From assembly GCF_005144415.1 (NCBI RefSeq), contig NZ_SWJE01000005.1, positions 698,999-762,998 on the forward strand: 64,000 bases of DNA, in the 5' to 3' direction. Below are positions 18,254 through 25,631 of the stretch, piece by piece; position 1 is the first letter of the stretch; every line of letters begins with the position of its first letter. The DNA comes from Trinickia terrae. Lineage in GTDB: Bacteria; Pseudomonadota; Gammaproteobacteria; Burkholderiales; Burkholderiaceae. Both the position numbers and the translations under genes were made by a program. The notes beneath the pieces are model-generated. The model ran no database searches. It was not told the origin of the DNA and worked only from the letters and a program-made list of their open reading frames with translations.

Positions 18254-19055
18254 ATTGCATTCCTAAATATTGTGGTCGAGATGTTAGAGGTATTTCGGAG
18301 GGCTGGCGGGTGCTTAGGACGAGTCTTGACGAAGGTGACGCTTCGAGACGGCTCGAAAGCGGCCCTCCAGTCGCTCATTTCGCTCGAAGTTCTAGCCTAT
18401 CGCGTGCACTTGCGTGCCGTCAAAAAGGTGAATTATTTTGAGATGTAATGGCGATAGCCGACGCGGCATGTAGATTGAAAACAGAAAGCGCCTTTTTATT
18501 GTTGATCTGGTTATTTATTGTCAAATTCGTTTTGTGTTTTTGCTGGGCGTGCAGACGTGCCTTTTGCTCGTCCGGATAAGGCGAGCTGGAATCTAATTGT
18601 TAATGATGCTTCGCACGGCAGGCCGATTCGGTGTTTTCTAATTCTTTCGTAAAAAAAGCCAATCGCCGTGCTCTGCATTGCTTCGATGGGCGTCCCGTGA
18701 AATTTTGAAAGGGCGTTCATTGGCTCGCATGCTTGCATTTGTCGCGACTCATATTCGCCGCGGCTGCGGTGAATTGTCACCGACAATCGATATCTCTTTA
18801 ATGGGCGGTAAAAATGGATGATCGACTATATTGAATTGTGCGTGATGGCGATACATTGGCGACATGCTGCAGGTGCTCAGTGATGCTTGATAGGAATTGA
18901 ATATCGTCGAGACGATTTTTAAAAGATCGTGAGGCCTGTGGGCCGCAAGGTGAGAATAAAAATTACCTGTCGATATCTTTATAAAATAAATTCCGTGGTT
19001 GGGGCGGATTAAATTCCCAGCAATTTGTCAAACTTAATGAATGGGGAGAAATCTC
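18254..19055. other. Low-GC intergenic region upstream of the microcin-like gene
   Basis: About 800 bases with clearly lower GC than the flanking genes. It must contain the promoters of the peroxidase (minus) and the microcin-like gene (plus); a TATAAA at about 18980 is a possible -10 for the latter. A 91-codon minus frame at 18511-18786 starts at TTG and resembles nothing, so it was not called. No RNA gene is recognised. Confidence 0.45.
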
Positions 19056-19358
19056 ATGCGTGAATTGACTCTGGTTGAAATGCAAGCTGCTTCGGGTGGC
19101 GTGGCAAAGAATGCGGTGGACTCTTTCGGCGGCGGCATTCTCGGCGGCATCGTTGGTTCCGCTCTCGGCGCGCTCGCTGGCGGCAAAGTTGCCGCGAAGG
19201 CGGGTGGCTGGATCGCTGGCGCCATCGCCGCCGCTGTTGGGGCTATTGCTGGCGGCATTTACGGTGCTGCGGTTGGCGTAGTTGGCGGTGCTTATGTCGG
19301 TACCGACGACGTCGTTAGCATCGGGCAAAAGGTTCTTGGCGATATCTTGGCGAACTGA
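19056..19358 (+). CDS. Double-glycine-leader microcin/class II bacteriocin-like precursor
   Basis: The 100-residue product begins MRELTLVEMQAASGG, an almost ideal class II microcin/colicin V-type leader (consensus MRELTxxExxxxSGG) cleaved after the Gly-Gly at 14-15. The predicted 85-residue core is extremely rich in Gly and Ala with repeated GxxxG spacing (FGGGILGGIVGSALGALAGG, then GGWIAGAIAAAVGAIAGG), suggesting one or two membrane-inserting helices; it has no Cys. GGGGAG at 19043-19048 fixes ATG 19056. Neither the C39-peptidase ABC exporter nor an immunity gene is visible nearby. Confidence 0.72.
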   Translation: MRELTLVEMQAASGGVAKNAVDSFGGGILGGIVGSALGALAGGKVAAKAGGWIAGAIAAAVGAIAGGIYGAAVGVVGGAYVGTDDVVSIGQKVLGDILAN

Positions 19359-19379
19359 TTCAGCAGCCTAGCTGGCGCG

Positions 19380-19443
19380 TTCATGAGCGCATAGTTGCGC
19401 TCATGAGCAACAGCCGACGCTCGGCATAGGGTGTCGGCTGTTC
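19380..19443 (+). terminator. Tandem hairpins after the microcin-like gene
   Basis: Two strong inverted repeats follow the stop codon: CATGAGCGCA/TGCGCTCATG (19381-19404) and AACAGCCGAC/GTCGGCTGTT (19410-19443), each with 10 perfect pairs. The first lacks a T run and the second has only a weak one. They may stabilise the mRNA 3' end as well as terminate it. Confidence 0.6.
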
Positions 19444-19525
19444 CCATATATGTCAAACCAAGTGATACGTCATTCGAGCTCCAGAGGCCGTCTGCGCGAG
19501 GCATCTTGTGTCGAACCGCCGCTAA

Positions 19526-19618
19526 TTACGGCGCCACCCAATCCCCCGACTTCCCCCCGTGTTTTTCCAGCACTTTCACCTCAGTGATCGTCATGCCGCG
19601 ATCGACGGCTTTGCACAT
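19526..19618 (-). pseudogene. Displaced moaC 3' end (far attachment site of the element)
   Basis: The minus strand reads [20 protein letters not shown]...KSGDWVAP then TAA. It is the last 30 codons of MoaC, nearly identical to the tail of the intact gene at 24996. The DNA is about 90% identical, including a 25-bp perfect core (19531-19555 and 25004-25028, starting GCGCCACCCAATC) and a perfect 20-mer within GTGATCGTCATGCCGCGATC. Together they form the direct repeats flanking an integrative element. Confidence 0.85.
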
Positions 19619-20024
19619 TCTGGTTTCCGTGCGTAGCCTTGTGCTGGCGGTCATACAAATCAAAGACTTACTGTCACCGAAGCGTTCGATCCTGTCCAAA
19701 TCGGTTAATGAACTTGGACAGCGTTTGGACAAGACTTGGACGACAATTCGTGACCATCCGCCGGACGTAAGTTTACGCGATCAACTCCATCCTTGGACAT
19801 ACTCCGACGCGGGGGTGATGCGCTGCACCGGCACTATGTCAGTCTCGATGCCGGCGATGTTGCCCGTCCGATGGAAGAGATTCAGGCGGCGTCGCGCTCG
19901 TCGGTCATGTCCTTCACGTAGAATTGACCATTCCGTTCGGACGTAAGGTCGAGATGCAACTGCTAAAAGACATCGTGACGTTGTTGCGTTGCTGGCCTTC
20001 GGCGCATACACCGAACGGCTATAC
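19619..20024. other. Element end: repeat-rich non-coding region
   Basis: About 400 bases inside the far end of the moaC element. It carries TTGGACA-type repeats (next entry) and no convincing gene. The frames that are open across it are not supported by composition or similarity. Confidence 0.45.
19693..19799. repeat. Phased TTGGACA repeats (putative integrase arm sites)
   Basis: TTGGACA occurs at 19714, 19725 and (as TTGGACG) 19736, an exact 11-bp period, with an inverted copy (TGTCCAA) at 19693 and another direct copy at 19793. Two copies with the same 11-bp spacing lie at the opposite end (24870 and 24881), next to the integrase gene. One-helical-turn spacing at both ends fits arm-type binding sites for the integrase or its excision factor. 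Confidence 0.6.
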
Positions 20025-20837
20025 ATGGACATCGCGATCTGCGTTGGATTCGGATTCGTCTTCCTGTTCTTGGCTCCGAAAGCATGGCAGGTAGGGTTTC
20101 TCGCTCGCAATGCGGGGCAGCCCGACATCATCATTGCCAGTAGCGCGGGTGAGTTGGCGAAGCAACGCTTCTTCTACGAATATGGTGCGCGAGTCTTCTT
20201 GACTGGTGGGCTGTTCGTTGTTCTTTTGACGGGTCTATATTTCCTTGTGCCCCTTGACCGCATCGTGTTCGGACCGGGGACTCAGGTCGCCGCGTCGTCG
20301 GAAGCGAAGTCGTCGTCGGCAAGTGGTACAGCGGACGCACAAGCAGCCGCTAGTTCGGCGTCCAGCGATGAAGCAGCAAAGGCCGCCGCCGATGGTCAGT
20401 CGGCGGGTAGTGATGTAGCGACTTCGACTGCCCCGGTAAAGGCGTCGTCCGACAACGCAACGCAAACGGCGCAGCAACCGGTGGAACCGGAGAAGGCAGT
20501 CAACGCATCGCTCGCATCATCGGCACCGACAGCCAGTGCAGTACAGCAGTCGGTAACTAAACAAGACGCAATCGGCGCGGCGGACGTTCATGCCAGCTTT
20601 GACTGCGCTAAGGCGTCTTCGCCAATCGAACATCTGATCTGTTCGACGCCACAAACCGCTGATGCAGACCTGCGCCTTGCGTCGGCGTACTCAGCCGCCC
20701 GCGCCAAGTCGAGTGACCCGGCTGCCCTGAAGGCGGATCAACGGGGCTGGATGAAGAGCGGGCGTGACGCCTGTCCCGACGCGGCGTGTCTGCTGAAAGT
20801 AACCGAAGCCCGGATTCAGAAGCTCGCGGCCATGTAG
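20025..20837 (+). CDS. Membrane-anchored protein with C-terminal LprI-like domain
   Basis: A 270-residue protein with two predicted membrane helices (about 2-20, IAICVGFGFVFLFLAPKAW, and about 65-85, FLTGGLFVVLLTGLYFLV). A low-complexity Ala/Ser/Thr/Gln linker spans about 95-180. A C-terminal domain with four cysteines resembles LprI (DUF1311): FDCAKASSPIEHLICSTP, then DACPDAACLLKVTEARIQ. LprI-type domains are periplasmic and some inhibit lysozyme. ATG 20025 is preferred, but an in-frame TTG at 19989 is possible and neither has a good ribosome site. It is cargo of the moaC element. Confidence 0.65.
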   Translation: MDIAICVGFGFVFLFLAPKAWQVGFLARNAGQPDIIIASSAGELAKQRFFYEYGARVFLTGGLFVVLLTGLYFLVPLDRIVFGPGTQVAASSEAKSSSASGTADAQAAASSASSDEAAKAAADGQSAGSDVATSTAPVKASSDNATQTAQQPVEPEKAVNASLASSAPTASAVQQSVTKQDAIGAADVHASFDCAKASSPIEHLICSTPQTADADLRLASAYSAARAKSSDPAALKADQRGWMKSGRDACPDAACLLKVTEARIQKLAAM

Positions 20838-20871
20838 TTTGCGTGGTTAGCGACGTATGCAGAGAACCAGT

Positions 20872-20895
20872 AACCGCCGTTCATCGGCGGTTTTT
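20872..20895 (+). terminator. Intrinsic terminator
   Basis: ACCGCCG/CGGCGGT with a TTCAT-type loop followed by TTTTT ends the LprI-like gene. Confidence 0.8.
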
Positions 20896-20948
20896 CTTGT
20901 GGGGTCACGGTAAGACAGCCGGTCCTTGCTTCCTATCTGGAGAGCCTA

Positions 20949-21437
20949 TTGACGAAAACCTTCACTGAAACCGACATCACTATCGAAACCCTTGACGCCC
21001 ATCTGCGCGACAGCGGCTTGGTCCCGTACAACGTACAGCCCGACTGCATCCGACTTCGCAGTGAGAATGGCATCGGCTTTCGCGTTTCTCTCGACACGGA
21101 CCGGAAGTTCGTCCGGTTTGCTACGTACCTTCCCCTGAATCGGCAAGCGCCAATCGAACAGAAGCATGAACTGGCGCGACGGCTGAACGACGAAATTTTT
21201 CTTCCGGTCTTCACCATCGATCAGGACGACGACTTGATCGTCACGTACTCGATGCCGTTCACTGGCGGACTGATCGCCGAAACCTTCGTGTCCATCGTCA
21301 ATCGGTTTGCTTCGCTGCTGGAATTCGTTGTCGAAACGTACAACCGCGACGGCTTGATCGACTTCGGTGCGCCGCAAACGGTGCCCGCCGTGGCCGACGC
21401 TGGATCAGCACGGACCAGCGGCGAACTGCTGCATTGA
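20949..21437 (+). CDS. YbjN-like protein
   Basis: A 162-residue soluble acidic protein starting at TTG 20949 behind GGAGAG (20938-20943). The alternating pattern (IETLDAHLRDSGLVPYNVQP, IGFRVSLDTDRKFVRFATYL, RLNDEIFLPVFTIDQDDDLIVTYSMP) resembles the YbjN / secretion-chaperone-like fold. The role in the element is unknown. It is flanked by a terminator upstream and the HEPN-like gene downstream, so it is probably its own transcription unit. The family call rests on pattern only. Confidence 0.58.
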   Translation: MTKTFTETDITIETLDAHLRDSGLVPYNVQPDCIRLRSENGIGFRVSLDTDRKFVRFATYLPLNRQAPIEQKHELARRLNDEIFLPVFTIDQDDDLIVTYSMPFTGGLIAETFVSIVNRFASLLEFVVETYNRDGLIDFGAPQTVPAVADAGSARTSGELLH

Positions 21438-21526
21438 TCTCACGATGGCTCGGGTGCATGGCCGGTGCGTCTGGCTTTGAGATGTCGGTGTAAGATCGAT
21501 GCGCCGTGCCTTCCCGTAGGAAATAT

Positions 21527-22405
21527 ATGGAACTTCACCAAGTCGTGCTATGCCGGGCGTTGTATGCTGAAGCGGAGACGTATCTTTCCCGCAATGACGG
21601 TGTTCATCTCGGACTTGCGGTCTCGATTGCACAAGATGCGGTGGAGCTTTTTCTACGCGCGGTGATGAAGGACCGGCCAGTTCCGGGGCAAAAAATCCCG
21701 GACGAGTTCATCAAATGTATGGACTACATTGATGCGGCAGCGAATCAAGACGAGAACAAACATGTTCCGTTTCGGGCGAAGCTGATCGAACTGAACAAGG
21801 CACGCGTGAACTTCAAGCACTATGGACTAGTTCCCGATAAGGGTGATTCGCGCCGGTTGTTGGGGTACGTCCAAGACTTCTTTGATGTTGCGGCAGAACG
21901 CTTCTTCGATGTTCGGTTTTCCGATGTGTCTGTTTCCGATCTAGTGAAATCAAAGGCGGTGCGGGATCGTCTAAAGCAAGCCGAGCGCAGTCTACGGGAA
22001 GAAGAACTGGAGAGTGCGTTCGGGAATAGCGCGGAAGCGGTTGACGTGGCGATGGGGGAGTTGGTCGCTTTGCTAAGTAGGCGGTGGAATCGCTGGCCGC
22101 CATCATCTTCCATGAGATACGATGATGCGGCGATGCGTTTGGTCCGCGATCTCGAAGGTTATGTTGATGGCAAGGCATCCAGAAGCGAACGCATGGCAAT
22201 AATGCTGGCCTTGGCGGTCAATATCAACGACCTTGTTCGATTCGAATCGATTGTTCCCATCGTGCGCCGGATGGTTGCAGGAAACTACGTTTGGGAACGT
22301 ATGCAGGATGCATCGGGTTTGATGATCTCCGACGCGGAGTTTGCGGTAAATTTCGCCACCAAGTTTGCGTTGGCGATCCAAGCACGGATGCCGCACTCTG
22401 AATAG
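21527..22405 (+). CDS. HEPN-like helical protein of the moaC element
   Basis: A 292-residue helical protein. The N-terminal half has SIAQDAVELFLRAVMKDR (about 33-50), the usual first HEPN helix, and LIELNKARVNFKHYG (about 86-100), where R93 and H98 give an R-x4-H motif. The C-terminal half (about 165-290) is helical with no recognised motif. AGGA at 21516 fixes ATG 21527. The next gene, with a nuclease-like motif, starts 12 nt after its stop, so the two form an operon. HEPN proteins often act as RNases in toxin or anti-phage systems. Confidence 0.55.
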   Translation: MELHQVVLCRALYAEAETYLSRNDGVHLGLAVSIAQDAVELFLRAVMKDRPVPGQKIPDEFIKCMDYIDAAANQDENKHVPFRAKLIELNKARVNFKHYGLVPDKGDSRRLLGYVQDFFDVAAERFFDVRFSDVSVSDLVKSKAVRDRLKQAERSLREEELESAFGNSAEAVDVAMGELVALLSRRWNRWPPSSSMRYDDAAMRLVRDLEGYVDGKASRSERMAIMLALAVNINDLVRFESIVPIVRRMVAGNYVWERMQDASGLMISDAEFAVNFATKFALAIQARMPHSE

Positions 22406-22417
22406 AATCGGTGAGAC

Positions 22418-23158
22418 GTGAATTCGACCAAAGCCCAACGTAGAAAGCACGCCGAGTCGTTTTATTTCGAGCGTGCTCAGGGATTGCTGACCTGTTGGCC
22501 GCGTGGGACCGTGGATGCAACGGGTGAAGAACCGGACATCCTTGTTGACGGGCCGGCAGGAAAGTACGGCGTTGAAGTAACCGAACTGCTACGCAGTGAC
22601 GTGCGTGCGGTTGAAGAAACTCGCAGGTTGATTTGCGAAAAGGCGCAGAAGCTGTTCCTGCGAAGGATCAATGCGGACTGCCTTGACGTGAAGGTGGTCT
22701 TTCGGGAACACGCCGCCGTGAGTCCGAAAGCCAAAGATGCCGCAGCAAGTAACCTTGCTGCAATAGTCGGTTCCCGGATCGCTTCGATACCTTCAGGTGT
22801 GGAGTCGACCAGACTGGAATGCGGGACGGACTTTGAGTCGGATTTGTTTACTTCCGTCTGGCTGCACAATCATCCGATTTGTCCACGCTCTCGGTGGCAG
22901 CCTGTGGGTGCATGGTGGGTTCCGGTGGCATCGCCAGCCGATATACAAGCCACGATTGACAGAAAAGAATGCAAGGTTGCGGCGTACAGGAACCGCGTCG
23001 AAGATGTCTGGCTGTTAATCGTATTGCAGGGATTCAGCGGGTCGGCGGCGTGGTCAGTACACGATTCGGTGTTCGCGCATCACTTCTGCACATCGTTCGA
23101 CGGCGTGGTCTTGCTGGACTATGCGATGAACAAGGCCCATTTGCTTGCGTCTTGCTGA
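22418..23158 (+). CDS. Protein with PD-(D/E)XK-like motif, paired with HEPN-like gene
   Basis: A 246-residue protein starting at GTG 22418, 12 nt after the HEPN-like gene. Residues 38-56 read EPDILVDGPAGKYGVEVTE; P39-D40 and E53 sit as in a PD-(D/E)XK nuclease core, but the third position is Thr rather than Lys. The rest (RLECGTDFESDLF, RNRVEDVWLLIVLQG) is unrecognised. Tight spacing suggests that the two products work together. It might be a degenerate or divergent nuclease; the motif evidence is modest. Confidence 0.45.
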   Translation: MNSTKAQRRKHAESFYFERAQGLLTCWPRGTVDATGEEPDILVDGPAGKYGVEVTELLRSDVRAVEETRRLICEKAQKLFLRRINADCLDVKVVFREHAAVSPKAKDAAASNLAAIVGSRIASIPSGVESTRLECGTDFESDLFTSVWLHNHPICPRSRWQPVGAWWVPVASPADIQATIDRKECKVAAYRNRVEDVWLLIVLQGFSGSAAWSVHDSVFAHHFCTSFDGVVLLDYAMNKAHLLASC

Positions 23159-23161
23159 CCA

Positions 23162-23764
23162 TCAAGGGCGATGACAAATACGGCCTACGGCTTGCTTAAG
23201 GAAGTCGGGTGCGTCCGGTCGGGCGTAAAGGCAACAACTGCGCCGTCCCATTAGAAATGAAATCGAGCGCCATCCGATAGCGGTCAGCGCGGACGTGTCC
23301 GGGAAGGGCTGTTCCGCAACATACATGACATCATGCAGGTTGACATACAGCAGTAAGTCGGTCCGTTTCTTAAAGTCATTCGAGTACTTATCAAGGCTTG
23401 CCGCTTCTTTGAGACAGAGATCGTATATCTCGCCAACGCTGCTGTCCTTCGGGGTAAATTCTTTCAGAAGGTCTTGGGCCTTGGAGATACCGCGCACGCG
23501 CGCTAACTCTTGTTTATATTCGTCATGGCGTCGCCGACCCGTGTCCAAAATTTCCTTGATTTCGAAGCGGGCATCGCGAAAGGCTACGTCGGGCGGGTCA
23601 GTTTCGATGCTCTGAATTTCGCCCTGTACCGGAGTCAACCCTAGATTCAGCGCGAATTCTGTGGCGACCCAGCGTTCGCGTTCCTGCTTATTGTGCGATG
23701 CAAAGTAGGCCGCCGAAGCGGCAAGGTCTTCGATACGCTGGTCGATCAGTTCCTGTTCGGTCAT
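23162..23764 (-). CDS. DUF1780 family putative endonuclease
   Basis: A 200-residue protein. RIEDLAASAAYFASHNKQER leads into RERWVATEF and then PPDVAFRDARFEIKEILDTG. D59, E68 and K70 form a proper PD-(D/E)XK triad (D-x8-E-x-K), followed by GRRRHDEYKQEL, which fits DUF1780. GGGAG five bases before ATG 23764 supports this start over a longer frame. It is convergent with the preceding gene, its stop 3 bp away. The family has a restriction-endonuclease-like fold; its biological role is not established. Confidence 0.72.
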   Translation of the reverse strand: MTEQELIDQRIEDLAASAAYFASHNKQERERWVATEFALNLGLTPVQGEIQSIETDPPDVAFRDARFEIKEILDTGRRRHDEYKQELARVRGISKAQDLLKEFTPKDSSVGEIYDLCLKEAASLDKYSNDFKKRTDLLLYVNLHDVMYVAEQPFPDTSALTAIGWRSISFLMGRRSCCLYARPDAPDFLKQAVGRICHRP

Positions 23765-23872
23765 GTGGCTCCCGTCACCCGGATCATCGTGTCCCCTAGC
23801 GGCAGCACCTAGTGTATCCGAAGCGGAAAGCTGACCATCAGATCCGGCTGCGGGTCGGGGACAGCCTGTCAA

Positions 23873-24855
23873 TCAGCCTAGCTTCCGTGCCAACTCGGAA
23901 GCGGACGGATGGTAGTACCGCTTCAACATCGCCAAGCTGCGGTGGCCCGAGACAGCGGCTAGTTCGATGACATTCGGCAGCTTCTGCGCCAGTCGTGTAA
24001 TCGCCGTATGTCGAAGGTCGTGCCAATAAGGTCCTTGATGCCCGCACGTTTGCAGGCCTTCCTGAACGCCGCGTGCAGTGTGTTGCCCTTGACCGGGATG
24101 ACCTTGCCGTCGATGGAGCGTGGAAGGGCGTCCAAGATGGCGACAGCCTTCTTGGACAGCGGGACGGTTCGCGCTGTCCCGTTCTTGGTGATCGGCAAAT
24201 ACGCAGTTTGGGCTTCGAGATTGATGTTCGACCATCGTAGTTCAACAAGTTCACCGCGTCGCATAGCCGTCTCTAAACTCAGGATGGTTGCCGGAAGCAG
24301 CCACACGTTGATGCGACCAGTCGGAACCATTGCCGCAAGAAGGCCCGCTTCTTCGTCGGTCGTGAGTACACGGTCTCGACCCTGCGGTGAAGGCGGCTTG
24401 CGAACCAGTGCGACAGGGTTCGCGACATTGATGTCCCATTCACGACGGGCATGGTTGATGATCGCCGACAGGTACGCCAGTTCCCGAATCACCGTGGCTG
24501 ACTTCACCTTTTCCAACCGTTCGTCCCGATACGCGGCAACTGCCTTCGGGGTCAACGCTGCCATGCTGAGTTTCGCCAGTCTGGTGCGGCACGTCGCCCG
24601 AAGTCGCGGTATTTCATCCGATGCCCCTTTTCGCGTCGGCATCACGTCAGCGATGTAACGTTCGATGATGTCTTCGAGCGTGTTCGCTTCCGCTGCACTC
24701 CGACTGACGAAACTACCCCGATCCATCTCTGTTTCGATAGATCGCGCCCATCGTTCTGCGTCGGCGCGGACGTTGAACGACTTGGTTTCAGCGGGGTATC
24801 CCGCACGGCACACACGTGCTTGCCACCTGTTACCCCTTTTTCGTATCGATGCCAT
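23873..24855 (-). pseudogene. Frameshifted tyrosine integrase of the moaC element
   Basis: From ATG 24855 (MASIRKRGNRWQARV) the frame carries the SAM-like domain and the first catalytic Arg in LETAMRRGELVELRW. Near 24029 the frame breaks after KRAGIKDL; the rest (YWHDLRHTAITRLAQ with H-x-x-R, VSGHRSLAML, then the nucleophile in KRYYHP, ending ELARKLG) continues in another frame to a TGA at 23873. Adding one base would restore a complete integrase of about 327 residues. It abuts moaC, as expected for an integrase next to its attachment site. A sequencing error cannot be excluded. Confidence 0.85.
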
Positions 24856-24869
24856 TTCCTGTCTCCAAC

Positions 24870-24887
24870 TTGGACAGAATTTGGACA
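24870..24887. repeat. Paired TTGGACA repeats at the integrase-proximal end
   Basis: TTGGACA at 24870-24876 and 24881-24887, again 11 bp apart, just upstream of the integrase start. They match the phased set at 19714-19742 and probably bind the integrase. Confidence 0.55.
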
Positions 24888-24995
24888 AGATCGACCTTTC
24901 GTATGCCAGAAGTCAGATTCGTAGTGATTTCGTCAGGCAGTGGCGATGCAGCGATATTCGGCTCAGCGTCGAATTAAGACTTACAAAACAACGCC

Positions 24996-25475
24996 TTAAC
25001 TCTGCGCCACCCAATCCCCCGACTTCCCGCCGTGCTTCTCCAGCACCTTCACATCGGTGATCGTCATGCCGCGATCCACCGCCTTGCACATGTCGTAGAC
25101 GGTCAATAGGCCCACTTGCACAGCCGTTAGTGCCTCCATTTCCACGCCAGTCCGCCCCAGCGTCTCAACCTGCGCCGTGCAGGACACACCCGGTAGCGCT
25201 TCGTCGAGCGCGAAATCTACGGTCACGCGCGTCAGCGCGAGCGGATGGCACAGCGGAATCAGATCCGCTGTGCGCTTCGCTCCTTGGATCGCCGCAATGC
25301 GCGCGATGCCGAGCACGTCGCCCTTCTTGGCGTTGCCGCCACGGATCAACTCGAGCGTTTCGGGCAGCATGCGGATCGAGCCGCGCGCCACGGCGATGCG
25401 TTTCGTTTCCTGCTTGCCGCCGACATCGACCATATGGGCCTGTCCGGCGGCATCGAAATGGGTGAGTTCTGGCAT
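24996..25475 (-). CDS. moaC: Cyclic pyranopterin monophosphate synthase MoaC
   Basis: The 159-residue enzyme of molybdenum cofactor synthesis converts the GTP-derived 3',8-cyclo intermediate to cPMP. Family motifs are intact: [15 protein letters not shown] near 67-81, [26 protein letters not shown], then KSGDW at the end. The last 30 codons are duplicated at 19526 because an integrative element uses this 3' end as its target; the copy here keeps the gene functional and ends VAQS, against VAP at the displaced end. Confidence 0.95.
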   Translation of the reverse strand: MPELTHFDAAGQAHMVDVGGKQETKRIAVARGSIRMLPETLELIRGGNAKKGDVLGIARIAAIQGAKRTADLIPLCHPLALTRVTVDFALDEALPGVSCTAQVETLGRTGVEMEALTAVQVGLLTVYDMCKAVDRGMTITDVKVLEKHGGKSGDWVAQS

Positions 25476-25489
25476 CTCGGTCTCCTGTC

Positions 25490-25551
25490 GATCAGAGTTG
25501 GTGCTTCAGCGCTTACTCCGGCCCCATGCAGAGCCCTACTCTGATCCCATG
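25490..25551. repeat. Short hairpin repeat (GACCGGAGT...CCCATGC type), copy 2, with internal duplication
   Basis: GATCAGAGT (25490-25498) pairs with ACTCTGATC (25538-25546), followed by CCATGC. Between the arms lies a second version of the right half, ACTCCGGCCCCATGC. Relative to the other copies the outer stem has changed on both sides and stays paired. It sits in the moaC leader. Confidence 0.6.
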
Positions 25552-25631
25552 CAACGCTTCAGAGGGCGCCTATCATAGCAGCGGCGATGTCCGGCGCAGG
25601 CCGCCGGATTCTGCCCGCGATCGGCCCGCGC

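Noticed and set aside
18511..18786. Minus-strand 91-codon frame between the peroxidase and the microcin-like gene
   Set aside because: TTG start, weak ribosome site, no recognisable pattern, and composition like the surrounding non-coding low-GC DNA.
19431..19946. Plus-strand frame across the element end
   Set aside because: It is antisense to the moaC tail copy and spans the phased repeats; the residue pattern is not protein-like.
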